Positions 9,823 through 16,888 of a DNA stretch of 64,000 bases are shown piece by piece. The notes under the pieces were generated by a model that was given only the letters and a program-made list of their open reading frames with translations, did not search any database and was not told where the DNA came from. Source of the stretch: SB11 sp965249955 (GTDB taxonomy: Bacteria > Bacteroidota > Bacteroidia > UBA8524); contig OZ252261.1 of NCBI GenBank assembly GCA_965249955.1, forward strand, positions 3,100,001 to 3,164,000, read 5' to 3'. The position numbers and the translations under genes were made by a program. Position 1 is the stretch's first letter. Every line of letters begins with the position of its first letter.

Positions 9823-9946
9823 GCACCCTAAAGGGGAAAGTTACAAAGCATACGTTGTATGGCAGAAAAATTTTTCTGTTTTTTGGTTTAGATGAAGATA
9901 AATTTAGTTCTCTATAAATTATATACCGTGGTATAATGTAAAGTTC

Positions 9947-9954
9947 TATATTTG
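9947..9954 (+). promoter_or_regulatory. Likely -7 element of the cold-shock gene, long leader
   Basis: TATATTTG matches TAnnTTTG; no clear TTG lies at -33. Start of transcription near 9960 would leave a leader of about 125 nt before the ATG at 10087, as is usual for cold-shock mRNAs. A palindrome TATACC-GT-GGTATA lies just upstream at 9922-9935. Confidence 0.45.
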
Positions 9955-10086
9955 TTATACCTAAGATGAATATAGTATACCTATTGGTTGTGCTGTTTAT
10001 ATCAAACAAAAAGTAGTTTTACTGCCTTCTTTTTAGGATAAAAAAAAGAATAAGAATAAAAGAACACAAAACAAACAACAAGTTAA

Positions 10087-10281
10087 ATGCAAAAAGGAAC
10101 AGTAAAATTTTTTAATGAAGCAAAAGGTTTTGGCTTTATTAAACCAAACGAAGGTGGCGAAGATATTTTTGTGCACACATCTGGCTGTGTAGATAAAATT
10201 AGAGAGAACGATGAGGTTGATTTTGAGGTAGAAAGAGGAAAAAAAGGTCTTAACGCAGTAAACGTTCAACTAAGCCGATAG
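10087..10281 (+). CDS. Cold-shock protein, CspA family
   Basis: This is a single cold-shock domain of 64 residues with both RNA-binding motifs: KGFGFI (RNP1) and DIFVHTS (RNP2). It is the minimal family length. It would bind single-stranded RNA and act as an RNA chaperone. It is transcribed alone, with a long A-rich leader, and is one of three CSD genes in the window (others at 26622 and 28584). Confidence 0.95.
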   Translation: MQKGTVKFFNEAKGFGFIKPNEGGEDIFVHTSGCVDKIRENDEVDFEVERGKKGLNAVNVQLSR

Positions 10282-10348
10282 TTGAGCCTAAATAGTTGGT
10301 ATACTTTAGCAATAAATGTATGCCAACTATTTTTTTTAAAAAGATAGG

Positions 10349-10376
10349 TTGTAAGTCGAATTATTTTATATATTTG
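10349..10376 (+). promoter_or_regulatory. Promoter of tRNA-Pro
   Basis: TTG at 10349-10351 and TATATTTG at 10369-10376 are 17 bp apart, ending 13 bp before the tRNA. Confidence 0.65.
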
Positions 10377-10389
10377 CACCCTCGTTTTT

Positions 10390-10463
10390 CGGGGTGTAGC
10401 GCAGCCCGGTAGCGCATCTGCTTTGGGAGCAGAGGGTCGTAGGTTCGAATCCTGTCACCCCGA
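10390..10463 (+). tRNA. tRNA-Pro (anticodon UGG)
   Basis: The acceptor stem CGGGGTG (10390-10396) pairs with CACCCCG (10456-10462). The anticodon arm TCTGC-TTTGGGA-GCAGA carries TGG. The T arm has GGTTCGAATCC. The gene has 74 nt and no encoded CCA. Confidence 0.97.
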
Positions 10464-10473
10464 CTGAGAAACA

Positions 10474-10512
10474 TAAAGGCCTTTTAGAGATTCATCTCTG
10501 AAAGGCTTTTTT
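10474..10512 (+). terminator. Terminator after tRNA-Pro
   Basis: An imperfect stem between AAAGGCCTTTTAGAGA and TCTCTGAAAGGCTTT is followed by a T run. Confidence 0.75.
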
Positions 10513-10628
10513 CATTTGCACAAGATTTGCTAATGAGTACGGAAATTACAATATCTAATTGTCAAATTGGTTCTTTGTAGCAACCTATATTTTTTGTCAG
10601 CATACCTTAAAAAGTGAACAAAAACTTT

Positions 10629-10662
10629 TATGTTTGCAAAACATACTAATCGGTATGTTTTG
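10629..10662 (+). promoter_or_regulatory. TetR operator overlapping its own promoter
   Basis: The core is a perfect inverted repeat CAAAACATAC-N6-GTATGTTTTG (10637-10662). A third half-site TATGTTT (10629-10635) pairs with the first arm. TATGTTTG at 10629-10636 also reads as a TAnnTTTG -7 box. A repressor bound here would block transcription start. The same core recurs before the next operon at 11274. Autoregulation by the TetR protein 10 bp downstream is inferred. Confidence 0.75.
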
Positions 10663-10671
10663 TAAAAAACT

Positions 10672-11259
10672 ATGTCTAAAGCAGCAAATACAAGGCACTA
10701 TATATTGCAACACGCTTTTGATTTGATATACAAGCAAGGCTACCAAGCTACCAGTATAGATATGATATTGGCCACCACACAAGTAACCAAAGGAGCTTTT
10801 TTTTATCATTTTAAAAATAAAGAAGATATGGGCTTGGCCATGATAAACGAAGTGATGTATCCCGGTATGTACCAAGAACTAATACAGCCCTTGCATAATG
10901 CTACCGACCCATTGACAGATATATACTTGATGATGAAAAACCTGTTGCTAAACTCGCCCTTTTTTAATGTACGCTATGGTTGCCCTGCCGTTAACCTTAT
11001 TGAAGAATTGGCACCCATTAGCGACAACTTTAGTATAGCATTACTACGGCTGATGGAAGAGTGGCAAGATTCCATACGTACCGCAATAGTTAACGGCAAA
11101 GAAGCGGGGAAAGTAAAATCAGGCACACAGCCAAAGCAAGTAGCCTACTTTATTGTAGCGGGCTATAGCGGCATACGCAATATGGGAAAAATACAGGGGA
11201 TGGGTGGCTATACCATATACCTTAAAGAGCTAAAAAACTATTTGGACAACTTAAGATAA
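10672..11259 (+). CDS. TetR/AcrR family transcriptional regulator
   Basis: This 195-residue repressor-type protein has an N-terminal helix-turn-helix at about residues 8-55 (FDLIYKQGYQATSIDMILATTQVTKGAFFYHF), with the standard GAFFYHFKNKEDM recognition segment. The C-terminal half is a ligand-binding helical domain with a tryptophan/methionine-rich core (LMEEWQDSI). It would bind the matching palindromes at 10637 and 11274, so it likely represses itself and the two membrane proteins downstream until an unknown ligand binds. The ATG at 10672 lies 10 bp after the operator, so the leader is very short. Confidence 0.9.
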   Translation: MSKAANTRHYILQHAFDLIYKQGYQATSIDMILATTQVTKGAFFYHFKNKEDMGLAMINEVMYPGMYQELIQPLHNATDPLTDIYLMMKNLLLNSPFFNVRYGCPAVNLIEELAPISDNFSIALLRLMEEWQDSIRTAIVNGKEAGKVKSGTQPKQVAYFIVAGYSGIRNMGKIQGMGGYTIYLKELKNYLDNLR

Positions 11260-11273
11260 AATTTTTTTCACCA

Positions 11274-11297
11274 AAAACATACTAAGTGGTATGTTTT
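11274..11297 (+). promoter_or_regulatory. Second TetR operator, before the small membrane operon
   Basis: AAAACATAC-TAAGTG-GTATGTTTT is identical in both arms, and in the first three spacer bases, to the operator at 10637. It lies 19 bp before the ATG at 11316, in the only gap between the regulator and the membrane genes. Confidence 0.75.
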
Positions 11298-11315
11298 AAA
11301 AAACACTAAACAAAA

Positions 11316-11780
11316 ATGTACGCAACACTTCTATTTATACACTCTATATTTCGCTGGTTAGTACTGGCTACGCTACTACTAGCAATAGGCAAAGCCTACT
11401 TGGGCAAAAAAAAACAGAAAGCCTATACCCCCCTCGATAATTTTATAAGGCACAGCACCGCCACAGTAGCCCACATACAACTATTAGTAGGCATATTACT
11501 ATACACCCAAAGCCCTATAGTAAAACACCTTTCGGCAGGCAATAACGATTTTGCCACCAACCCTGAGCCCTTGTTTTTTGGCATTATACACACAGCACTT
11601 ATGTTGTTGGCTATAGTAAGCATCACAGCAGGCTCAGCAATGGCAAAACGCAAAACCAATATCCTGCAAAAGCACAATACCGTGCTTTTGTGGTATAGCA
11701 TAGGCTTGCTTATAATACTACTGGCTATACCGTGGCCATTTTCGCCATTGGCACACCGCCCATACATCCGAATTTATTAA
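11316..11780 (+). CDS. Four-TM membrane protein with one histidine per helix (possible b-type haem protein)
   Basis: This 154-residue integral membrane protein has four predicted helices (about 4-24, 48-64, 84-106, 122-140). Histidines fall in or at the edge of each helix: H9, H46/H53, H92 and H120. That pattern suits a small cytochrome b-like protein, and related Bacteroidota proteins are sometimes named so, but no haem evidence exists here. The N-terminus (LLFIHSIFRWLVL) and HSTATVAHIQLLVGILLY are the recognisable parts. It is first in an operon under a TetR operator; the next gene starts 20 bp downstream. Function is unknown. Confidence 0.75.
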   Translation: MYATLLFIHSIFRWLVLATLLLAIGKAYLGKKKQKAYTPLDNFIRHSTATVAHIQLLVGILLYTQSPIVKHLSAGNNDFATNPEPLFFGIIHTALMLLAIVSITAGSAMAKRKTNILQKHNTVLLWYSIGLLIILLAIPWPFSPLAHRPYIRIY

Positions 11781-11800
11781 TCCCATTAAAAAAAATAATT

Positions 11801-12109
11801 ATGATAAAACTATTTAAAACAAACATAGGTAGGTTGCGTATACTAGGCTTTTTAGAAGGCATATCGCTATTGGTACTAGTGTGTATAGCAGTACCTCTAA
11901 AATACGGAGCAAACAACCCCTCTCTCACCAAAATTATTGGACCAATACACGGCGCACTTTTTCTATTATTTATTTTTAATGCTCTAGGAGTAGGAGTAGA
12001 GCAAAAATGGAAATTTAGCACCACTACATGGAAAGTGCTACTGGCCTGTATGGTACCCTTTGGCACATTCTACATCGATAAAAAAATACTAAGCGGTATT
12101 AAAACTTGA
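11801..12109 (+). CDS. DUF3817 family membrane protein
   Basis: The protein has 102 residues and three hydrophobic segments. LRILGFLEGISLLVL, the conserved GPIHGALFLLF and the closing PFGTFYIDKKI are typical of DUF3817, a small membrane family of unknown role. The ATG at 11801 is chosen because an upstream in-frame start would overlap the preceding gene. It is the last gene of the TetR-controlled pair, followed by a terminator. Confidence 0.85.
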   Translation: MIKLFKTNIGRLRILGFLEGISLLVLVCIAVPLKYGANNPSLTKIIGPIHGALFLLFIFNALGVGVEQKWKFSTTTWKVLLACMVPFGTFYIDKKILSGIKT

Positions 12110-12146
12110 AACTCATTTTTTAGATTTAATAAGTTAACACTTTTAA

Positions 12147-12176
12147 AAGGCTGCTCGATAGGGCAGCTTTTTTTAT
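12147..12176 (+). terminator. Terminator after the DUF3817 gene
   Basis: GGCTGC...GCAGC with a T run. The stretch from here to 12538 has no supported gene. It holds one perfect 18-bp palindrome at 12211-12228 and the arms GCACAA (near 12468) and TTGTGC (near 12490). Confidence 0.7.
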
Positions 12177-12538
12177 TAGTCAATCTGAATCGTCCTGAAA
12201 TATGTTGATACATAAAGTTAACTTTATGCGATTTACCCAATAGAGTTGCTTTGCCTTCCTTCTAAAAACATTTTATAGGCTTTTTTGAATAAGAAATGAG
12301 TTTGAGTTGAGGTTTATGATTGCTCGATTAGAAAACAGTTACGTTGAAGTAAAAGAACTAAACACAACTACTAAATGCAACAAGGTGTATAATTTGTTGT
12401 TACTGCCTGCCTACCCTGAAAATCCATTGAGTTTTCCTCTAGTTCTTTTGTTAAACTTGTACCAACGCACAAGCCATACACGAATACGTTGTGCATAAGC
12501 TGAAAACAAGTCGATTAACCAATATCAGAAGAAAAGAA

Positions 12539-13027
12539 ATGGAAAAATTGAATAAATATGTTTTGATTTATAAAAAGCAATTGGATGAGGGAAATATTCA
12601 AAAGGCATATTCCGGTATTGTTAAGTATGTGATGAAACTGAAATCCATTTTTAAGAATAATCACTCTGACAAGTTTTCAATTGGGAATATTTTACAAGGA
12701 TATATGGATTTTACTTATTTCTATTTTTCAAATGATTATTTAGAAAAGCAAAAATTAAAACTTGGACTAGTTCTCAATCACCAAGAAATGAGATTTGAAC
12801 TATGGCTTTTGGGGCGAACGTCTGACATTCAGAAAAAATATTGGGAGTTGCTAAAAACAACAAAGTGGAATAAGGATAAAACAGAGATGCCCAAATACTC
12901 CATTCTTGAAAGCATTTTAATAGAAAACCCTGACTTTGATAATATTGAATTACTTACCACACAAATTGAGAATAGAACTATTCAGGTTTCGGATGAAATA
13001 ATAAACCATTTAAAAACAATAAATTGA
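12539..13027 (+). CDS. DUF7000 family protein
   Basis: This is a soluble protein of 162 residues. Recognisable parts are MEKLNKYVLIYKKQL, the glycine segment GNILQGYMDFTYF, and NHQEMRFELWLLGR followed by IQKKYWELL, which agree with DUF7000 as I recall it. The ATG at 12539 has the purine stretch AGAAAAGAA just upstream; an earlier in-frame start at 12491 is less likely. It stands alone, with long non-coding flanks and noticeably AT-rich codon use, which may point to horizontal gain. Function is unknown. Confidence 0.7.
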   Translation: MEKLNKYVLIYKKQLDEGNIQKAYSGIVKYVMKLKSIFKNNHSDKFSIGNILQGYMDFTYFYFSNDYLEKQKLKLGLVLNHQEMRFELWLLGRTSDIQKKYWELLKTTKWNKDKTEMPKYSILESILIENPDFDNIELLTTQIENRTIQVSDEIINHLKTIN

Positions 13028-13114
13028 GATGTTCTAAAAATTGCATTTCACAATTCATATTCTACATTTCACAAACCAAAAAGTTAAGTTCAAAAATATA
13101 TTAGCTGTTGGCTA

Positions 13115-13145
13115 TTGCCTTTTTTAAGCCAAAAAAATACTTTTG
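13115..13145 (+). promoter_or_regulatory. Promoter of the cytochrome/hemerythrin operon
   Basis: TTG at 13115-13117 and TACTTTTG at 13138-13145 are 20 bp apart. The start would lie about 170 nt before the ATG at 13326. The leader contains ACGGAG and CTCCGT, which could pair over a loop of about 40 nt. Confidence 0.6.
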
Positions 13146-13325
13146 CCCTCCCAAAAAAAAACGGAGGTATGAAAAATAAGCCCTTGCAACCCCTGCAAAG
13201 CTTTCTCCGTTAAAGGGTGTCTACGTTCTTTATACCAAATTGGATAGCAGCCCAAAAAGCTGTGTCTGCTTGCACTACCAAGTGCATTTGCCAAGAAAAC
13301 TCCAATACAAACATTTATATAAACT

Positions 13326-13934
13326 ATGAAAACAAAACAATTATTAGCCTGCGCTATTGTAGCTGCGGGATTAGTATCATTATGGGCGTGCAACAACGCA
13401 CCCAAAACCGAAACAGTAAAAACTGAACCCCAAAAGGTAAACGATTGGTATGGGTTTGGCTCTGATACATTGTATGGTGAACACTTGGTGGCCATACTTG
13501 ATTGCGCCATTTGCCATACTCCTAAAAAAATGACTGAACTTGGCCCTGTACCCGATGAAACAAGGGCTTTTTCAGGACGACCTACAGATATGCCTTTACC
13601 TCCTATTGATCGTGCATTGGCCGAAAAATATGGCTTTATGGTTATGGATGGCGATGGTACTGCCTTTATAGGGCCATGGGGGGTGTCGTTTGCGGCCAAT
13701 CTTACCCCACACGCAACAGGTATAGGCAGTTGGAGCGTAGAAAAATTTATAACTACAATTCGTGAGCATAAGTTCAAAGGAATTAAAGAAGGTAGAGACT
13801 TATTGCCTCCTATGCCATTTTTTACTACTATTACCGACGATGAGTTGAAAGCTGTTTATGCTTACTTACGTACTGTAAAACCTATCGAAAATATGGTGCC
13901 TTCTGCACTTCCTCCAACATCTGTTAAACAATAA
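13326..13934 (+). CDS. Lipoprotein c-type cytochrome
   Basis: This 202-residue protein carries a lipoprotein signal peptide with C22 in the lipobox (LWAC). A single haem c motif CAICH lies at residues 60-64. Methionines in PPMPFF (about 162) may provide the distal ligand. The repeated pattern GxxNLTPHATGIG is typical of gluconate-dehydrogenase-like or thiosulfate-type cytochromes c. It would sit on the membrane facing the periplasm as an electron carrier. The hemerythrin-like gene follows after 13 bp, so they share an operon and maybe a redox or oxygen-related task. Confidence 0.85.
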   Translation: MKTKQLLACAIVAAGLVSLWACNNAPKTETVKTEPQKVNDWYGFGSDTLYGEHLVAILDCAICHTPKKMTELGPVPDETRAFSGRPTDMPLPPIDRALAEKYGFMVMDGDGTAFIGPWGVSFAANLTPHATGIGSWSVEKFITTIREHKFKGIKEGRDLLPPMPFFTTITDDELKAVYAYLRTVKPIENMVPSALPPTSVKQ

Positions 13935-13947
13935 TCTTTTTAAGAAG

Positions 13948-14619
13948 ATGGAAAGATATCAATCGTTTACTGTGGCGCATAAAGGGTTGCGCAATGCACT
14001 GTCTCAAATACTTTTTTTGGCCGGAAATACCAATTTTGAAAGTGTTGACGAGGTTGAAAAGTTATACCAATTGGGTAAAAAGACTTTTACTCTTATGGAA
14101 GGCCATGCCGAAGATGAGAACAATATTATTTTGGCTGAATTGGAGGCAAGAGTGCCTAGTGCTTCACACCACGATAAACACGACCACGAGTTGATTGAAG
14201 AAAAACAAAAGGAACTTGAAAATCTGTTAACTGCCATTTACAATAAAGTAAAATCAGGAGTAGCGGCAAACAAAACGGGTCAAGAGTTTTTTATCAAATT
14301 CAGTGCTTTTTTTGGTGAATATATGCTGCACATGGTACACGAGGAAACCATTACCCAGCAACAATTGTGGGATAATTTTACCGATGCTGAGTTATTGACG
14401 TTAACCCAACGTATAGTATCAAAAATGCCGATGGATAAAATAATAGCATGGTATAGCCTTATGTTTCCGGCTATGAATATTACTGAAAGGATTATGCTAT
14501 ACAAAGGAGCAAAAGGTGCTATGCCCGAAGAAGTGTTTGCGGTAGTGGACGAGGCAATAAAACAATTTTTATTACCCGATGCCTACCAACAACTAAAAGT
14601 GGCCACAGCGGCTATGTAA
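13948..14619 (+). CDS. Hemerythrin-like (HHE) domain protein
   Basis: This is a cytoplasmic helical protein of 223 residues. Candidate di-iron ligands are H11, H53 with E57 (HAEDE), the cluster H74/H75/H78/H80 with E81, and H128/H131 followed by EE. The order matches an HHE four-helix bundle in the first 140 residues. The rest is a helical tail without known motif. It is the second gene after the cytochrome c lipoprotein. The fold suggests oxygen, NO or iron sensing or storage. The match is by motif only. Confidence 0.7.
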   Translation: MERYQSFTVAHKGLRNALSQILFLAGNTNFESVDEVEKLYQLGKKTFTLMEGHAEDENNIILAELEARVPSASHHDKHDHELIEEKQKELENLLTAIYNKVKSGVAANKTGQEFFIKFSAFFGEYMLHMVHEETITQQQLWDNFTDAELLTLTQRIVSKMPMDKIIAWYSLMFPAMNITERIMLYKGAKGAMPEEVFAVVDEAIKQFLLPDAYQQLKVATAAM

Positions 14620-14660
14620 AGTTTGAAATTATTTTTTAGGTTAGAATAATTCACTTTGTT

Positions 14661-14690
14661 AAAAAGCTGCCCTTAAGGGCAGCTTTTTTT
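14661..14690. terminator. Bidirectional terminator between hemerythrin and mscS
   Basis: The stem AAAAAGCTGCCCTTAAGGGCAGCTTTTT is symmetric, with A and T runs on both sides. It would serve both converging genes. Confidence 0.85.
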
Positions 14691-15516
14691 ATTCTTTTTC
14701 AGGTTTATTAGCCATGTGCATAACGCGTTGCGGAAAGGGTATAGACACCTTGTTTTCTTTAAAGGCTTTATTAATAGCAAAGCGTATATCGCTTTTTACA
14801 TTTTCTATTGGGAATATTCTGTTCGACCAAAAGTAGATGCTAAAATCAAGTGATGAGTCTCCAAAGTTCTCAAAGCGTACAAAAGGTTTGGGGTTAGTCA
14901 ATACTGATTTGTGCTTATTAGCACACTCTAACAAAATTTTACTCACCAACTCCACATCCGAGCTATAATCCACCCCAACGCTTACTTTAAAACGTGCTTG
15001 CTCTTGTGCATGTGTCCAATTAATAACTTGCTGGTTGGTAAGCATATTATTGGGAAGTATCAGTGTTATATCATCGCGGGTAGTAACCTTTGTAGTGCGT
15101 AGGCCAATACGTTCAACCTGTGCTACCGATCCTCCAACCTCAATAATATCACCCACTTTTAAGGTGCCTTCAACCAAAAGTATTAACCCTGATACAAAAT
15201 CGTTAAAGGTTTGTTGTAACCCCAAACCCAAACCCACCATAAGAGCGGCAGAACCGGCTAAAAGAAACGTAAACTTTACACCCAGCGATTCAAAACTATA
15301 GGCTATGGCAAATATCCATCCCAAATAACGCACGATTTGGAACACAGAAAATTTTTGTCCGTCGTCTAATTTATTGGTGCGGTACAGCAGCTTTTTTACC
15401 ATGCGTAGCCCCAACCAAGTAAAGCCAATAATGGTTATTATTAGTAGAACTTTACTTACCGATAAGGTATAGTTTGAAAGTTCTAACAGTTTAAACTCAA
15501 GTATTTCTTTTAGCAT
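14689..15516 (-). CDS. Small-conductance mechanosensitive channel (MscS family)
   Basis: The protein has 275 residues with three N-terminal membrane segments. The pore helix is glycine/alanine-rich (AGSAALMVGLGLGLQQTFNDFVSG), followed by the beta domain (EVGGSVAQVERIGLRTTKVTTRD) and a C-terminal alpha/beta domain. It would open under membrane tension. The ATG at 15516 is chosen over a TTG at 15543. It lies 52 bp downstream of the histidine kinase gene on the same strand, so it may belong to the NtrC-NtrB operon, a link to envelope stress. Confidence 0.9.
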   Translation of the reverse strand: MLKEILEFKLLELSNYTLSVSKVLLIITIIGFTWLGLRMVKKLLYRTNKLDDGQKFSVFQIVRYLGWIFAIAYSFESLGVKFTFLLAGSAALMVGLGLGLQQTFNDFVSGLILLVEGTLKVGDIIEVGGSVAQVERIGLRTTKVTTRDDITLILPNNMLTNQQVINWTHAQEQARFKVSVGVDYSSDVELVSKILLECANKHKSVLTNPKPFVRFENFGDSSLDFSIYFWSNRIFPIENVKSDIRFAINKAFKENKVSIPFPQRVMHMANKPEKE

Positions 15517-15568
15517 AGTACAAAGCGGGTGAACAGTAGCCAAAAATAAGTTCTTTGGCGATTAATAA

Positions 15569-16888
15569 CTATACTTTCAGTACAACTTGTGTATTTCTTG
15601 CCTCGTGTTTTTCAAAATACAGGCTGCCGCCATGCATAATAGCTATTTGTTTTGATAGACTTAGGCCAATGCCCGTGCCTTGCTTTTTGGTGGTGAAAAA
15701 GGGAATAAAAATTTTATCTAAAACATCACCAGCAACGCCTGCGCCATTATCGGCTACTGTTATTTTTATTTTATTAAGATAATCGTAACCCGCTGTTATA
15801 CTTATAAAAGCACCATCTATACCTTGTAGGGCATCGGCAGCATTGTTTACTAAGTTTATTACCACCTGTTCTAACAGCTCATAGTCGCCCTCCATTTCTA
15901 AATCTTCGGGGGTAACCTCAGCTGTTAGTTTAATACCCCTAGCTCGTAATTCTTCCGATTTTAGTATAGCAATGCTGCTTACCAATTCACTCACCTTAAA
16001 AACAGTTTTTTTCAGTGGTTTTATGTTAGTTATTTTTCGGTACGAGTGAACAAAACCCAGTAACCCTTGACTGCGCCTGTGCGCAATCTCTAGCGACTGT
16101 TGCAAAGTTCCAGCATTGCCATTTTGTTTAGCCAGTTGCAAAGCAGTTTCTGTAAGCGACACTACGGGTGTTAGTGAGTTCATTATTTCGTGCGTTAGTA
16201 CACGGATAATATTTTGCCAGCTTTCCAGTTCGTTTCTATCCAGTGTATCCGAAAAATTTTGCAGCGTAAGTATTTTATACTTCTGCTTGTTGTGTACAAA
16301 ATGTTGCTCGTGGAGGGCTATTTTTATGGTGCTATCATCTTTTACCAGTTCAGTAATAAACGGTGCTGGTGATGCCGAGTAACCGGGTAAATCGGGCAAA
16401 AAGTTATATTTCTCAAGCAGTTTGTGTATGTGTGCTGTTGTATTATCGCCCAGTATTTTGCGAGCGTGGTTGTTATAGCGCACCAGTTTATGGTGGCTAT
16501 CAAAAATTAATATACCCAGAGGTATTTGATCTATAACAGTCTCGTTAAACTTTACGCTTTCCTCAGCAACTGATTTTCGCTCCCTAAACCGTTCGGCTAC
16601 ACTGTTCAAAGCCTCGTGCAGTTCTTTTATATCAGGGTTTTTAGTGTTTCGGGCAAACGTAAAATTAAAATCTTGGTACAACGCCGACTCAAAAAAGCGA
16701 CTTATTTTTCGTTGTGTATTGCGCAAATAGTGGTTCAACTCTAACACCAAAGCAACCTCAACCACAATAAGAAAAGCGGGGGTATAGGCATAGCCTTTGG
16801 CAAAAAATAGAAAGCCTGCCGCCAAAGCCAACCCGTTAATAATTAGCAAGCGTACCCATAAGCCTATATTTAATCGCCTAAATACCAT
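15569..16888 (-). CDS. NtrB/NtrY-type sensor histidine kinase
   Basis: This 439-residue membrane kinase has two N-terminal membrane helices (about 11-30 and 34-51) with almost no periplasmic loop. A HAMP-like helix, a PAS domain (about 112-205) and a HisKA domain with H233 in LTHEIMNSLTP follow. The ATPase domain shows the N box (INLVNNAADAL), G1 (DNGAGVAG), the FIPFFTTK F box and G2 (GTGIGLSLSK). It overlaps the response regulator by 11 bp and is its partner. The short loop suggests sensing in the membrane or cytoplasm. Confidence 0.92.
   Translation of the reverse strand: MVFRRLNIGLWVRLLIINGLALAAGFLFFAKGYAYTPAFLIVVEVALVLELNHYLRNTQRKISRFFESALYQDFNFTFARNTKNPDIKELHEALNSVAERFRERKSVAEESVKFNETVIDQIPLGILIFDSHHKLVRYNNHARKILGDNTTAHIHKLLEKYNFLPDLPGYSASPAPFITELVKDDSTIKIALHEQHFVHNKQKYKILTLQNFSDTLDRNELESWQNIIRVLTHEIMNSLTPVVSLTETALQLAKQNGNAGTLQQSLEIAHRRSQGLLGFVHSYRKITNIKPLKKTVFKVSELVSSIAILKSEELRARGIKLTAEVTPEDLEMEGDYELLEQVVINLVNNAADALQGIDGAFISITAGYDYLNKIKITVADNGAGVAGDVLDKIFIPFFTTKKQGTGIGLSLSKQIAIMHGGSLYFEKHEARNTQVVLKV

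Noticed and set aside
12307..12498. Open frame of 63 codons before the DUF7000 gene
   Set aside because: Low-complexity translation without motif or start signal; probably chance in an AT-rich gap.
12440..12538. attC-like (integron cassette) site before the DUF7000 gene
   Set aside because: Arms GCACAA/TTGTGC and a GTT-containing end are seen, but there is no full R'/R'' pair, no second site and no integrase.
13160..13215. Micro-ORF with GGAGG next to its ATG in the cytochrome leader
   Set aside because: The GGAGG lies only one base from the ATG, too close to work; the bases more likely form a stem with CTCCGT.
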